Part shown: positions 16,567 through 25,071 of the stretch, one piece after another
How the letters are laid out: the number at the start of each line of letters is the position of its first letter
Numbering within the stretch: position 1 is the stretch's first letter
Assembly (NCBI RefSeq): GCF_028890485.2
Contig: NZ_JARCHV010000002.1
Coordinates: 806,001-870,000, forward strand
Direction: 5' to 3'
Length of the DNA: 64,000 bases
DNA from: Planococcus sp. SK3692
GTDB lineage: Bacteria > Bacillota > Bacilli > Bacillales_A > Planococcaceae
Made by a program: the position numbers and the translations under genes
Notes under the pieces: generated by a model
The model's database searches: none
What the model was told of the DNA's origin: nothing
Seen by the model: only the letters and a program-made list of their open reading frames with translations

Positions 16567-17975
16567 GCAATGAACTTGCGCAGAAATCCATCGGGGAACT
16601 GGCACCGCTCATTCAATCAAAGCAAGTGTCGCCTGTCGAATTAACAGAGCAGGTGTTGGCGAATATCGATTTGTACGACGGCAAGATCAATGCATATATT
16701 GCTGTGCAGAAAGAACAAGCACTCGAAGCCGCCGCTCAGGCTGAACAGGAAATCCAAAGCGGCAATTACCGCGGCGCACTTCACGGAATTCCGATGGCGC
16801 TAAAGGACATTCTTTATTTCAAGGACGAGAAGGCGACGATGGGGTCGAGCATCCATAGCGAATTCGTGGCGGATTTCGATGCGACGGTCGTCTCGAAACT
16901 GAAGATGTCAGGCGTGACATTTACCGGCAAGCTCAATATGCACGAGTATGCGTGGGGCGCGACGACGACGAATCCGCATTTTGGGCCGTGCAAGAACCCG
17001 TGGGACCTGACGAAGATTCCAGGAGGCTCTAGTGGCGGCTCGGGTGCTGCAGTGGCGTCCCATATGTCGATTGCGTCTCTCGGTACGGATACGGGCGGCT
17101 CGATCCGCATCCCGGCATCGAGCTGCGGCATTATCGGGCTCAAGCCAACGCACGGCCGTATTTCGAAATACGGCTGTTTCCCGCTCGCGTGGTCGCTCGA
17201 TCATATTGGGCCGATGACCAAGACGGTGTATGATGCGGCATTGCTTCTGGAATTATTGAGCGGCTACGACCAGAAAGATCCGACTTCGATCGACCGGCCA
17301 GCGAAGAATTTCTCGGGGCTATTGGACAGCGATGCGAAAGATTTGGTCGTTGGCATCGAAGAGGACTATTTCTTTAAAAATGTCGACAGCCGCGTGGACG
17401 AACAAGTGCGCCACGTTTTGAAACAGTTAGAGGATGCGGGAGCTGTTATTAAGCCCGTCAGTATCCCGTCCTTGAAGCAAGCGGAATTCGCAGAGCTCGT
17501 AACGATCACGACAGAAGCGAGTGCTGTGCATCATGCGAATTTATTGAAATCGCCGGAGAAATTCGGTGAAGACGTACGCTTTTTGCTCGAAGTCGGCGAA
17601 TTGATGAGCGGCGTCGATTATGTGCAATCACAGCAGATCCGGAGGAAACTCGATTTGGAATTCGCTGCGGCGTTTGAAAGCGTCGATGTATTGATCAGCC
17701 CGACTTTGCCGTTCTTGTCGCCGCCGATCGGTTCGCAGACGGTAGATGTAAACGGCCAGGAATTGAGTTTCTTGGATGAAGTGATCCGCTTTACGGGACC
17801 GGGAAATTTGACCGGATTACCGGCACTCAGTATTCCAGTCGGAGTGAAAGAAGGTTTGCCGGTTGGGTTGCAAATCATGGGGCCGGCATTCGAAGAAGAG
17901 AAAGTGTTAAAGGCAGCCGCGCTCATTGAAAAGATGGAATTGATGAAAGGCCATGCGCCGACCTTAGGAAAATAG
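16563..17975 (+). CDS. Amidase signature family enzyme (GatA/AtzE-like)
   Basis: 470 residues with the full Ser-cisSer-Lys signature: Lys in GIPMALKDILYFKD (about residue 81), the glycine/serine-rich block PGGSSGGSGAAVASHM (about 150-165) and TDTGGSIRIPASSCGIIGLKPT (nucleophile Ser in GGSIR). Length is normal. Family reaction: hydrolysis of a carboxamide, or glutamine-dependent amidotransfer in GatCAB. No gatB or gatC homologue is adjacent, so a stand-alone amidohydrolase is more likely than the tRNA amidotransferase. GAGGTGAG lies 6 bases before the ATG and inside the end of the upstream gene. A strong terminator follows. Confidence 0.88.
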   Translation: MSNELAQKSIGELAPLIQSKQVSPVELTEQVLANIDLYDGKINAYIAVQKEQALEAAAQAEQEIQSGNYRGALHGIPMALKDILYFKDEKATMGSSIHSEFVADFDATVVSKLKMSGVTFTGKLNMHEYAWGATTTNPHFGPCKNPWDLTKIPGGSSGGSGAAVASHMSIASLGTDTGGSIRIPASSCGIIGLKPTHGRISKYGCFPLAWSLDHIGPMTKTVYDAALLLELLSGYDQKDPTSIDRPAKNFSGLLDSDAKDLVVGIEEDYFFKNVDSRVDEQVRHVLKQLEDAGAVIKPVSIPSLKQAEFAELVTITTEASAVHHANLLKSPEKFGEDVRFLLEVGELMSGVDYVQSQQIRRKLDLEFAAAFESVDVLISPTLPFLSPPIGSQTVDVNGQELSFLDEVIRFTGPGNLTGLPALSIPVGVKEGLPVGLQIMGPAFEEEKVLKAAALIEKMELMKGHAPTLGK

Positions 17976-17985
17976 CGTGTTCCAT

Positions 17986-18036
17986 AAACAGCTCCCGAAA
18001 AGCCTTGTTTCTGCAGGCTTTTTGGGAGCTGTTTTT
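17986..18036 (+). terminator. Strong intrinsic terminator
   Basis: Arms AACAGCTCCCGAAAAGCC and GGCTTTTTGGGAGCTGTT, followed by T residues. Confidence 0.9.
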
Positions 18037-18047
18037 CACTTAAAATT

Positions 18048-18080
18048 TTTAACCGATTTTTAACATTTAGCAGGTAGAAT
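18048..18080 (+). promoter_or_regulatory. Promoter with PhoP-like direct repeat (site 1 of 4)
   Basis: TTTAACC (18048-18054), GATT, TTTAACA (18059-18065), nine bases, then TAGAAT (18075-18080). The gene starts 40 bases further on. The same order and spacing occurs at 24905-24937 and 28914-28946, and in a slightly weaker form on the minus strand at 22192-22224. The 11-bp period of a TTAAC-type repeat is that of Bacillus PhoP boxes. Confidence 0.65.
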
Positions 18081-18119
18081 CGTCGTACGACATTCAATGA
18101 GCAAAGGGGCGGCCCAATC

Positions 18120-19643
18120 ATGGCATTTTGGAAAAAACCGAGGGAGAAGGAATTGCTTCCGCGCAATAAAGAGGATATTGTCCGCGAAATGTGGAGTCCG
18201 AAAAAGACAGCAGACCAGTTATTCAACGTGAAATCATATGGCGCAATCGGCGACGGCAAAGCAGACGATCGGAAAGCGCTGCAAAAAGCGATCGATGCGG
18301 CGTATGGCACGAATAAAGGCGGAAATTTATTCTTTCCACCGGGATTGTATCGCATCAGCGGACCCATCGAAGTGCCGGAATGGGGCATGGGGGCTGCTGT
18401 TTCATGGATCGGGCACAGTTCGGAGACGACGCGCATCGCACCATCTGAGCCGATGGATTATTTGGTGCGCATACGCGGTGGAAGCGGTTCGGTCAAAGGC
18501 ATCCAGTTCATGGGGACCGATCCTGAAAACGGTTATACGCAACTCGTAAAAGTGTGTATGGTCGCCAGTGAAATCCGCGATAAATTATTTTCAGGCGCCG
18601 CATTCATGTGGGGCTCGGTCCATGGTCTGCAGATTCTAGAAGAAGGCAATAATAATTTATGTGTATTCGACCGGCTGTGCCAGTTTTCGCAAAATGGTTC
18701 GGTCATCGAAGGGAGCGGGGCTTCAGGACGAGGGACGAATATTTCATTCATGAGACTCGACCCAGCCGCGCGTGACGTCCATGTTGGCGCTTATTTCAAA
18801 GTCGGATCCGGGGAAGGGTCTGTCTATCACATCGATGAAGTCGGCCCGCGCAGTATTACGGTGTCACCACCTTTAAAAGAGACAATTTCGCCGGGAACGC
18901 CGTACAAAATCCATCTTGGCTGTGGTTTGCAGACAGACCGCGGCAGCGATAATAATGTCTACGGGATTTACGATTGCCATTTTGTCGGCAACGCAGCGAC
19001 CGGCTTGATGGTGCGCGGGCTCTATGGCCACCATATCCAAGGCGGCAATTTTGATTCGAACGGCATTGCAGGCATCCATATCGGCAGCGGTGCGATCAAT
19101 ACGACACCTGCGTATTCCGGCAGTATTAACCATAGCTATTTCGAAAACAATGGCTATGCGAATGTCTTGCTCGATTATGCGGCTGGGCTCAGCATCATCG
19201 AGCCGCTCCTCGCAAAACCGCGCGACGGCATGGGAGACGGGCTTGCGTCGATCACTTCTTTATACAATGAAGAATACCAATACGATACGACGAGTATTTT
19301 GTACAACGGGCGATTGCACCAATATGTACCCGAAGGCGGACGCTCGCCAATCGATATGAAAGATGAGCCGCGCATGACAGTCAATAAGAAAAACGGCGCG
19401 TCCGAGGCGGAAACCGTCAAATTGCCGCCAGCGCCGATCCATAAATTCAGCGAAGAAGTGGAGATTTTCGTCGAACACAGCGGCGGGCAGGAAGTACGGC
19501 TCGTCTGCGACAACGCCAAGGTCAATAACCGGCCGGGCAGTGAAGGTGTGATGGCACCTGCAGGAGTCGGCTATAAAATCACCGCTTATTACAATAGGAG
19601 CGATAAAAGCTGGATGGTTTCGCATACGACACCTTTAAGTTAA
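18120..19643 (+). CDS. Pectate-lyase-3-type beta-helix protein, no signal peptide
   Basis: 507 residues. It starts with a charged stretch, then NVKSYGAIGDGKADDRKALQKAID (about 38-61), the classic entry of the Pectate_lyase_3/GH28-like right-handed beta-helix. Later turns are visible as repeated short strands with asparagine-rich bends (GIYDCHFVGNAATGLMVRGL, GGNFDSNGIAGIHIGSGAIN, INHSYFENNGYANVLL). The last 100 residues form a separate beta domain. Family members cleave or bind polysaccharides; no catalytic set can be assigned. There is no Sec signal or TM, unusual for a polysaccharide enzyme. AAAGGGGC precedes the ATG by 10 bases. First gene of the polymer locus, behind the PhoP-like promoter. 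Confidence 0.75.
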   Translation: MAFWKKPREKELLPRNKEDIVREMWSPKKTADQLFNVKSYGAIGDGKADDRKALQKAIDAAYGTNKGGNLFFPPGLYRISGPIEVPEWGMGAAVSWIGHSSETTRIAPSEPMDYLVRIRGGSGSVKGIQFMGTDPENGYTQLVKVCMVASEIRDKLFSGAAFMWGSVHGLQILEEGNNNLCVFDRLCQFSQNGSVIEGSGASGRGTNISFMRLDPAARDVHVGAYFKVGSGEGSVYHIDEVGPRSITVSPPLKETISPGTPYKIHLGCGLQTDRGSDNNVYGIYDCHFVGNAATGLMVRGLYGHHIQGGNFDSNGIAGIHIGSGAINTTPAYSGSINHSYFENNGYANVLLDYAAGLSIIEPLLAKPRDGMGDGLASITSLYNEEYQYDTTSILYNGRLHQYVPEGGRSPIDMKDEPRMTVNKKNGASEAETVKLPPAPIHKFSEEVEIFVEHSGGQEVRLVCDNAKVNNRPGSEGVMAPAGVGYKITAYYNRSDKSWMVSHTTPLS

Positions 19644-19791
19644 AATAGTTTTTATGCCTGAATTTTCAGATTTATATTGACGTTCCCTCTTTTGATTGGT
19701 ATTTTTGTATTATGCTTATTGAATTATTTAGTTATTTTGAATTAGAACTTATACTATATGTACATGATTTTTGCGAATTGGAGGGTTTTGG

Positions 19792-21060
19792 ATGGATAAA
19801 AAGAAAATTTTGATCCTGGGCGGCACATTCCATATGGTCAATGTAGTGGAGACAGCCAAACGCATGGGCTATTACACGATCGTCACCGACAATATGGTCG
19901 GTTCGCCAGCGAAGAAAATTGCCGACCAATCGTATGATATCAGTACCGCAGATATCCGGAAGCTTGCTGAAATTGGCAAGAAGGAACAGATCGATGGCGT
20001 GTTTACCGCTTTTGACGATATCAATACATGGCATGCAGTTGCATTGTGCAAAACGCTCCACTTGCCGTTTTATGCCACGCCTGCTCAGCTCGAAGTTACT
20101 TCGCATAAAGATCGTTTTAAGGACTATTGCCGGACATTCGGCGTACCGGTTATTGAAGAATACGAGTGTGACCCTGTCCAAGACCCTGAGCTGCCCGCAG
20201 TAGAATTTCCGGTCATCGTCAAGCCGGTTGACAGCTATGCAAGCAAAGGAATCACAGTGTGCTACGAGGAAGCGGAACTCGCAAAGGGGGTCGAAAAGGC
20301 AGTCGGGGAGTCAAAATCGGGGAAGATCATGCTCGAGCGCTTTGTTGATTCAGACATCGGCGTCCAGGCATTCTATACTGCACGCGATGGACATCTCGTC
20401 CTGACTGCCGTTACGGACCGCTTCACCCATAAGCAATCGAAAGAACACCCGCCGCTTCCAGTGGCGATGCTGTTTCCCTCGCAGCATCAGCCGCAATATA
20501 TAAAGGAAGTCGATCCCGCGGTGCGAAATATGATCTGCAATATGGGCATTAGAAACGGCTTGGTGTTTATTCAAACGATGTACAGCGGCGGCAAGATTTA
20601 CGTATACGAAATGGGCTTCCGTTTTAGCGGAGAACAGCATTATCATATTATCCACAAGCAGACAGGCGTTCATTTACTGGAAATGATGCTCGATTTCTCG
20701 GTTGGCGAAAATACGGACAATCATCCAATCGAGCAATTCGATCACGCACCGATGCCGTATCCTTCTGCCAATTTGCCAATTTTGCTCGGTCCAGGCATAA
20801 TTGCGGAAATTCGCGGCTTGGAAGCAGTGAAAGCAATGCCGGAAGTAATTTCCTGCGTCATCAACCGTTCCGAAGGCGAAGTGATCGAGCGGACGGGCTC
20901 TTATTCGCAAATGTTTGGCCGGTTCAATGTGGTAGCAAAATCCCAGCAGGCGCTTCTGGAAACTATCGAACGGATCTACAGGACACTGGATATACGCTCT
21001 GAAGATGGCAGTGATATGATCATGGCCCGTTTCCAGCCAGCAAAAGTAAATGCATCTTGA
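19792..21060 (+). CDS. ATP-grasp family ligase, paralogue 1
   Basis: 422 residues. N-terminal Rossmann-like pre-ATP-grasp domain (KKILILGGTFHMVNVVETAKRMGYYTIVTD), then the ATP-grasp core: FPVIVKPVDSYASKGITVC (ATP lysine and glycine-rich loop, about 143-161), MLERFVD, and the metal-binding YEMGFRFSGEQHYH region (about 270). The layout is that of carbamoyl-phosphate-synthase-like carboxylate-amine ligases found in capsule and exopolysaccharide loci. Expected chemistry: ATP-driven amide bond formation through an acyl-phosphate; substrates unknown. GGAGGG at 19780-19785 sets the ATG at 19792. Closely related to the protein at 22392-23645. Confidence 0.82.
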   Translation: MDKKKILILGGTFHMVNVVETAKRMGYYTIVTDNMVGSPAKKIADQSYDISTADIRKLAEIGKKEQIDGVFTAFDDINTWHAVALCKTLHLPFYATPAQLEVTSHKDRFKDYCRTFGVPVIEEYECDPVQDPELPAVEFPVIVKPVDSYASKGITVCYEEAELAKGVEKAVGESKSGKIMLERFVDSDIGVQAFYTARDGHLVLTAVTDRFTHKQSKEHPPLPVAMLFPSQHQPQYIKEVDPAVRNMICNMGIRNGLVFIQTMYSGGKIYVYEMGFRFSGEQHYHIIHKQTGVHLLEMMLDFSVGENTDNHPIEQFDHAPMPYPSANLPILLGPGIIAEIRGLEAVKAMPEVISCVINRSEGEVIERTGSYSQMFGRFNVVAKSQQALLETIERIYRTLDIRSEDGSDMIMARFQPAKVNAS

Positions 21061-21069
21061 TGATAAAGA

Positions 21070-21098
21070 TCAGACAGCGGGGACCATTTTCCGCTGTT
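21070..21098 (+). terminator. Intrinsic terminator
   Basis: ACAGCGG and CCGCTGT around GGACCATTTT, then TTTCTTT, just after the ATP-grasp gene. Confidence 0.65.
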
Positions 21099-21120
21099 TC
21101 TTTATGCTTTTAACCAACAC

Positions 21121-21158
21121 AAAAGCGCCAGACCCCAATTTCGGGTCTAGCGCTTTTC
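21121..21158 (-). terminator. Bidirectional intrinsic terminator
   Basis: AAAAGCGCCAGACCC and GGGTCTAGCGCTTTT, one mismatch, between the convergent ATP-grasp and FemAB-like genes. Confidence 0.85.
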
Positions 21159-22148
21159 TTATCCCCGGTATAAAGGGAAATGGCCAGTGTTTTCGATGCC
21201 GTATTGGAGTCTTTTCAGCTCGGTCAGCCTGCCGTACATATCGCTGTTGCGGATGCGTTTGCCGGTCAAGATTTCAAGCGGTTGTGTTTTGGTGAAACGC
21301 CGTTTAAAGCGGTAAAGGGCATCTGTCGAGGCGCCGCCCAAATGAAATTGGGAAAATCCATGCTCTTTGCCATAGCGGCATGCTTCGGCCATAATCAGTG
21401 AATTTCCAGCACAGCTGAAATAAACGGGATCGTTTGCGACCAAATGATAATGCATATAATCACCGTGATGGACGATCAACGCAGAAGAGACAGTTTTGCC
21501 GTCGTATTTTGCATTGAGCAGAAATTGCTTGCCTTCTAGATGTTTGAAAGATTCTTTTAACATTTCAGGTTCGAATAGATAATGTGCCGGGAATTCATTG
21601 CGTTCAGCAGTGAGGCTGTACAACCGGCAAAAATCATCCAATGTGTTCCCGGTGAAATCATATTCCACTGTCACGCCGTTTTTCAACGAGCGCCGCACTT
21701 GCTGGCGGGCAGCCGATGAGAATTCATGGAGAAACGGATCGTCGACTGTCAAATCGATATACATAACGATGCCGCGCATATCCATGCCATAATGTGGGGA
21801 AAAGTCTTGCGCATTGTTGATCCAGGAACTGAAGCGGATGTATTCAGAAACGATGTGATGCTGTTCGCAGTAACTCTGGAATGCCGTATCAAACTCATTC
21901 ACTAAAGCGCGGCGCTCTTCTTGCCGTGCAGTCACAATGACTGGCCCGCTCTGGCCGAAAGCGGTAATTGTATCGAACCAACCTTCCAATAGCGGCACCG
22001 GGCGCCGAATGAATGGGTAGATAATATGGCCCCGTTCACTTTTCCATTCGAACTGGTGAAACTCACCGCCTTCATGTGCGGCATATGCTTCGTTCCATTC
22101 AGGCGTAAAGAAAATGTCCGGGACCGTTTGTTTCGTAGATACTGCCAT
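21159..22148 (-). CDS. FemAB/GNAT-fold (Acetyltransf_6-like) transferase, divergent paralogue
   Basis: 329 residues. Two tandem GNAT-like halves are suggested, with the conserved core FSSAARQQVRRSLKNGVTV (about 145-163), ERNEFPAHYLFEPEML, and a C-terminal block FHLGGASTDALYRFKRRFTK typical of the FemAB/BioF2-like superfamily. This fold includes Fem transferases (tRNA-dependent amino-acid addition to lipid II) and acyltransferases of exopolysaccharide loci; the donor and acceptor here are unknown. It shares block order with the three proteins at 25046-28161. AAGGAGG lies 9 bases before the ATG at 22148. Faces away from ATP-grasp 2, behind PhoP-like promoter site 2. Confidence 0.8.
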   Translation of the reverse strand: MAVSTKQTVPDIFFTPEWNEAYAAHEGGEFHQFEWKSERGHIIYPFIRRPVPLLEGWFDTITAFGQSGPVIVTARQEERRALVNEFDTAFQSYCEQHHIVSEYIRFSSWINNAQDFSPHYGMDMRGIVMYIDLTVDDPFLHEFSSAARQQVRRSLKNGVTVEYDFTGNTLDDFCRLYSLTAERNEFPAHYLFEPEMLKESFKHLEGKQFLLNAKYDGKTVSSALIVHHGDYMHYHLVANDPVYFSCAGNSLIMAEACRYGKEHGFSQFHLGGASTDALYRFKRRFTKTQPLEILTGKRIRNSDMYGRLTELKRLQYGIENTGHFPLYRG

Positions 22149-22191
22149 GGTGCTTTGCCTCCTTAAAATATATGGGGTTATTTCTGTCTTC

Positions 22192-22224
22192 ACACTATGC
22201 TCTTTGGGTTAAAATGAGGTAAAG
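22192..22224 (-). promoter_or_regulatory. Promoter with PhoP-like direct repeat (site 2 of 4, minus strand)
   Basis: Reading the minus strand from 22224: CTTTACC, TCAT, TTTAACC, nine bases, TAGTGT (22197-22192). The first half-site has two mismatches to TTTAACC, but all spacings equal those of sites 1, 3 and 4. The FemAB-like gene starts 43 bases downstream. Confidence 0.55.
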
Positions 22225-22391
22225 CCTATTAAATAGGAAGAAATATTGTTTTTTTCTGATTATTAGATTGACAAATCAATACCCCGGTTGGTAAATTTGT
22301 TCTACAAACAAACAGGATATCCAGTTATTTTTAGAGAATCCGTGTTATTTCTAGTTAATAATACCCGAATAAACAAAAGGGGGTGTTTCCC

Positions 22392-23645
22392 GTGGAAAAA
22401 CAGAAAAAGCTGCTGATCCTTGGCGGCATTACGCATATGATTGATGTTGTTGAAACTGCTAAAAACATGGGACTTTATACAATTGTCACCGATAATAACG
22501 AAGAGTCACCTGCAAAGAAAAACGCCGATAAAGCTTACCATATCAGCACTGCAGATATTGACGCCTTAGAAGACATGGCGCGTCAAGAGCAAATTGATGG
22601 CGTACTGACGGCTTTTGACGACATCAACACGTGGAACGCCCAATTGCTGACCGATCGGCTTGAATTGCCATTTTATGCAACGAAAGAGCATTTAGAGATA
22701 AGTTCCAACAAAGATCAGTTTAAGGAATTTTGCCGGCGCTTCAACGTACCGGTCATCGAGCAATACGAAAAAGACGATGGAGTGCCGGTTCGTTATCCAG
22801 TCATCGTCAAACCCGTCGACAGCTACGCCAGTAAAGGCATCACTGTCTGCCAAAACGAAGCGGAATTATACGATGCTGCTGAAAAAGCCAGACGTTTTTC
22901 ACGTCATGGCCGCGTGCTTGTCGAACGATTTATCGACACGAATCACGGCGTTGAAATGTACTATACTTTGCAAAACGGGGAAGTGGTCTTATCCGCTGTC
23001 ACAGACCGTTTCGTTCATAACCAAGGCCGCCAAAGCCCGCCACTGCCGGTCGCGACGATTTATCCATCGAGCCATCTCGCTGAATTCATCGCGCTTCATG
23101 ACGCCAATATCCGGGAAATGCTGAGAGGGATGGGTCTCAAGAATGGACTTGTGTTGATCCAATCGCTTTATGACAATGGAGAGTTCTTTGTTTACGAGAT
23201 GGGCTACAGATTGAGTGGAGAGCAGCATTACCAGATTGTCAAACGCCAGACCGACGTCAATTTGCTGGAAATGATGATTGACTTTGCTGTTGGGGAAGAC
23301 ATCTCAAGATATGATATAAGCAATTTCGATGATGGATTCATGCGCTATCCGTCCTGCAATCTATCGGTGCTTTTGGGGCCGGGAACTATCCGTGAAATCA
23401 AAGGCTTGGAAGAAATTCTGGAATTTCCGTCGGTAATTTCCTGGGTACCGACACGCGAAATCGGTGATGAGATTACAGTGACTGGCTCCTATTCACAGAT
23501 GCTGGGCCGTTTCAATATCGTTTGCCAGACAACAGAAGAGCTGAACGGGACCATCCGTGAGATCAACCGAACACTGGAAGTCGTCTCAGAAAACGGGGAA
23601 GACATGGTACTCGCCCGCTATCTCGCAGGAGAAAAAGTAAGCTAA
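22392..23645 (+). CDS. ATP-grasp family ligase, paralogue 2
   Basis: 417 residues, same architecture and many identical blocks as the 422-residue protein at 19792-21060: KKLLILGGITHMIDVVETAK, AFDDINTWNAQLL, YPVIVKPVDSYASKGITVCQ, LVERFIDTNHG, EMGYRLSGEQHYQIVKRQ, GSYSQMLGRFNIV. Catalytic-core lysine and metal ligands look intact in both copies, so both may be active, perhaps on different amino acids. AAAAGGGGG sits 8 bases before the GTG at 22392; the GTG three codons earlier overlaps this site and is rejected. The upstream region has no PhoP-like repeat. Ends with a strong terminator. Confidence 0.82.
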   Translation: MEKQKKLLILGGITHMIDVVETAKNMGLYTIVTDNNEESPAKKNADKAYHISTADIDALEDMARQEQIDGVLTAFDDINTWNAQLLTDRLELPFYATKEHLEISSNKDQFKEFCRRFNVPVIEQYEKDDGVPVRYPVIVKPVDSYASKGITVCQNEAELYDAAEKARRFSRHGRVLVERFIDTNHGVEMYYTLQNGEVVLSAVTDRFVHNQGRQSPPLPVATIYPSSHLAEFIALHDANIREMLRGMGLKNGLVLIQSLYDNGEFFVYEMGYRLSGEQHYQIVKRQTDVNLLEMMIDFAVGEDISRYDISNFDDGFMRYPSCNLSVLLGPGTIREIKGLEEILEFPSVISWVPTREIGDEITVTGSYSQMLGRFNIVCQTTEELNGTIREINRTLEVVSENGEDMVLARYLAGEKVS

Positions 23646-23672
23646 ACCGCAGCAGTTGCTGCGGTTTTTTCT
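23644..23672 (+). terminator. Intrinsic terminator
   Basis: AACCGCAGCA and TGCTGCGGTT, then six T residues. Confidence 0.9.
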
Positions 23673-23794
23673 TTTCTGTTCCATCTCTAGTTGTAGTGTG
23701 GAAATGAGATGCATCTGTCACTGAAAATAGCATGAATAGTTTGGCCAGCCTTGTAAATTTAAATTAAATAGTCCCGAAGTATTTCTGCAATTAT

Positions 23795-24012
23795 CATGTC
23801 CAACTGAGCGTCTTAAACCAGTGGATGAACATGATGAACAGAGATACTGCTTCATATAAAAAATTCAATGAAATCTATCAGCCGAACCGCGCACATGGGC
23901 GAGCCGAAGCAATGAGACAAATGGTCTTCTTGGCTCATTGCAAGAGGCCAGCACCAAGCGGGAGGCGACTGCTTGATGATGCTTAAGATCAATGAACGAT
24001 CCTCATCGCTCG
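23795..24012 (-). repeat. Structured intergenic repeat family A, copy 3
   Basis: Minus-orientation copy with central stem CAATGAG (23910-23916) and CTCATTG (23934-23940), and GCCGAACCGCGC upstream of it. It is followed directly by copy 4 in the same orientation. The two copies fill the gap 23673-24260, where I see no gene. Confidence 0.82.
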
Positions 24013-24222
24013 CCAGTCCAACTAAGCATCGCCAACCAGCGGATGAATATTACAAACAGCGACACTTCGTCTTTCAAACACATCAATGAAATCTAAAACC
24101 GAACCGCGCATAAGGGAAAGCCGAAGCAATGAGACAAGTGTTCTTCTTGACTCATTGCGGGAGGCAGCTGCTTGATGATGCTCAAGATCAATGAACCATT
24201 CCACTTCGCTCACCTGTCCAAT
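24013..24222 (-). repeat. Structured intergenic repeat family A, copy 4
   Basis: Tandem partner of copy 3, same orientation. Central stem CAATGAG (24127-24133) and CTCATTG (24151-24157). It begins with CCAGTCCAACTAAGC and shares GAACCGCGCA and GCTTGATGATGCT with copy 3. Confidence 0.82.
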
Positions 24223-24260
24223 TTATTCAAATACATCGATACACACATACTTTTCCACAG

Positions 24261-24291
24261 AAAAAGAGGCTTCCACTTGGAAGCCTCTTTG
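24261..24291 (-). terminator. Intrinsic terminator of the hmoB gene
   Basis: AAAGAGGCTTCC and GGAAGCCTCTTT around ACTT; the A-run on the plus strand gives a T-run in the minus-strand transcript. Confidence 0.9.
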
Positions 24292-24828
<537 letters not shown>

Positions 24829-24904
24829 TCATTTTCGCAAAGAATTTTGTCTCCTTTTCGGGCAGTTTTGTCTATATATGAGTCTTTAAAAATTTTCAGG
24901 CTTG

Positions 24905-24937
24905 TTTAACCTGTCTTTAACCTGGGACTTTTAGTAT
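24905..24937 (+). promoter_or_regulatory. Promoter with PhoP-like direct repeat (site 3 of 4)
   Basis: TTTAACC (24905-24911), TGTC, TTTAACC (24916-24922), nine bases, TAGTAT (24932-24937). It drives the three tandem FemAB-like genes. Spacing is identical to site 1 and site 4. Confidence 0.68.
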
Positions 24938-24978
24938 AGGTGCTAATAAAGGGTTTCATTTGGAAAGGAGTGCATGCG

Positions 24979-25071
24979 ATGGCAGGAGCTCCACCAGGGA
25001 TTGGGGGGGAAGTATTCGCAATTTACAACGAGAAAGAAGGAAAAGATGATGGGGGATCTTTATTTCGATGA
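24979..25071 (+). CDS. Possible 30-codon leader ORF overlapping the first FemAB-like gene
   Basis: AAAGGAG at 24964-24970 is 8 bases before the ATG at 24979, the best ribosome site of this transcript. The frame encodes about 30 residues (MAGAPPGIGGEVFAIYN...) and stops at 25069-25071, 23 bases inside the downstream gene, in another frame. This could be a coupled leader peptide, or only a remnant site in a long 5' region. A third option is that the FemAB-like protein starts at ATG 24974 with a short 3-base spacing. Confidence 0.35.
   Translation: MAGAPPGIGGEVFAIYNEKEGKDDGGSLFR

Noticed and set aside
18120..19643. Phage tail-spike origin of the beta-helix protein
   Set aside because: No other phage genes, integrase or att-like sites are near, and the gene shares its promoter type with the polymer locus.
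21108..21116. Single TTTTAACC string that could be another PhoP-like half-site
   Set aside because: No second half-site at 11 bp, no TAGNNT box at the right distance, and it lies between a gene end and terminators.
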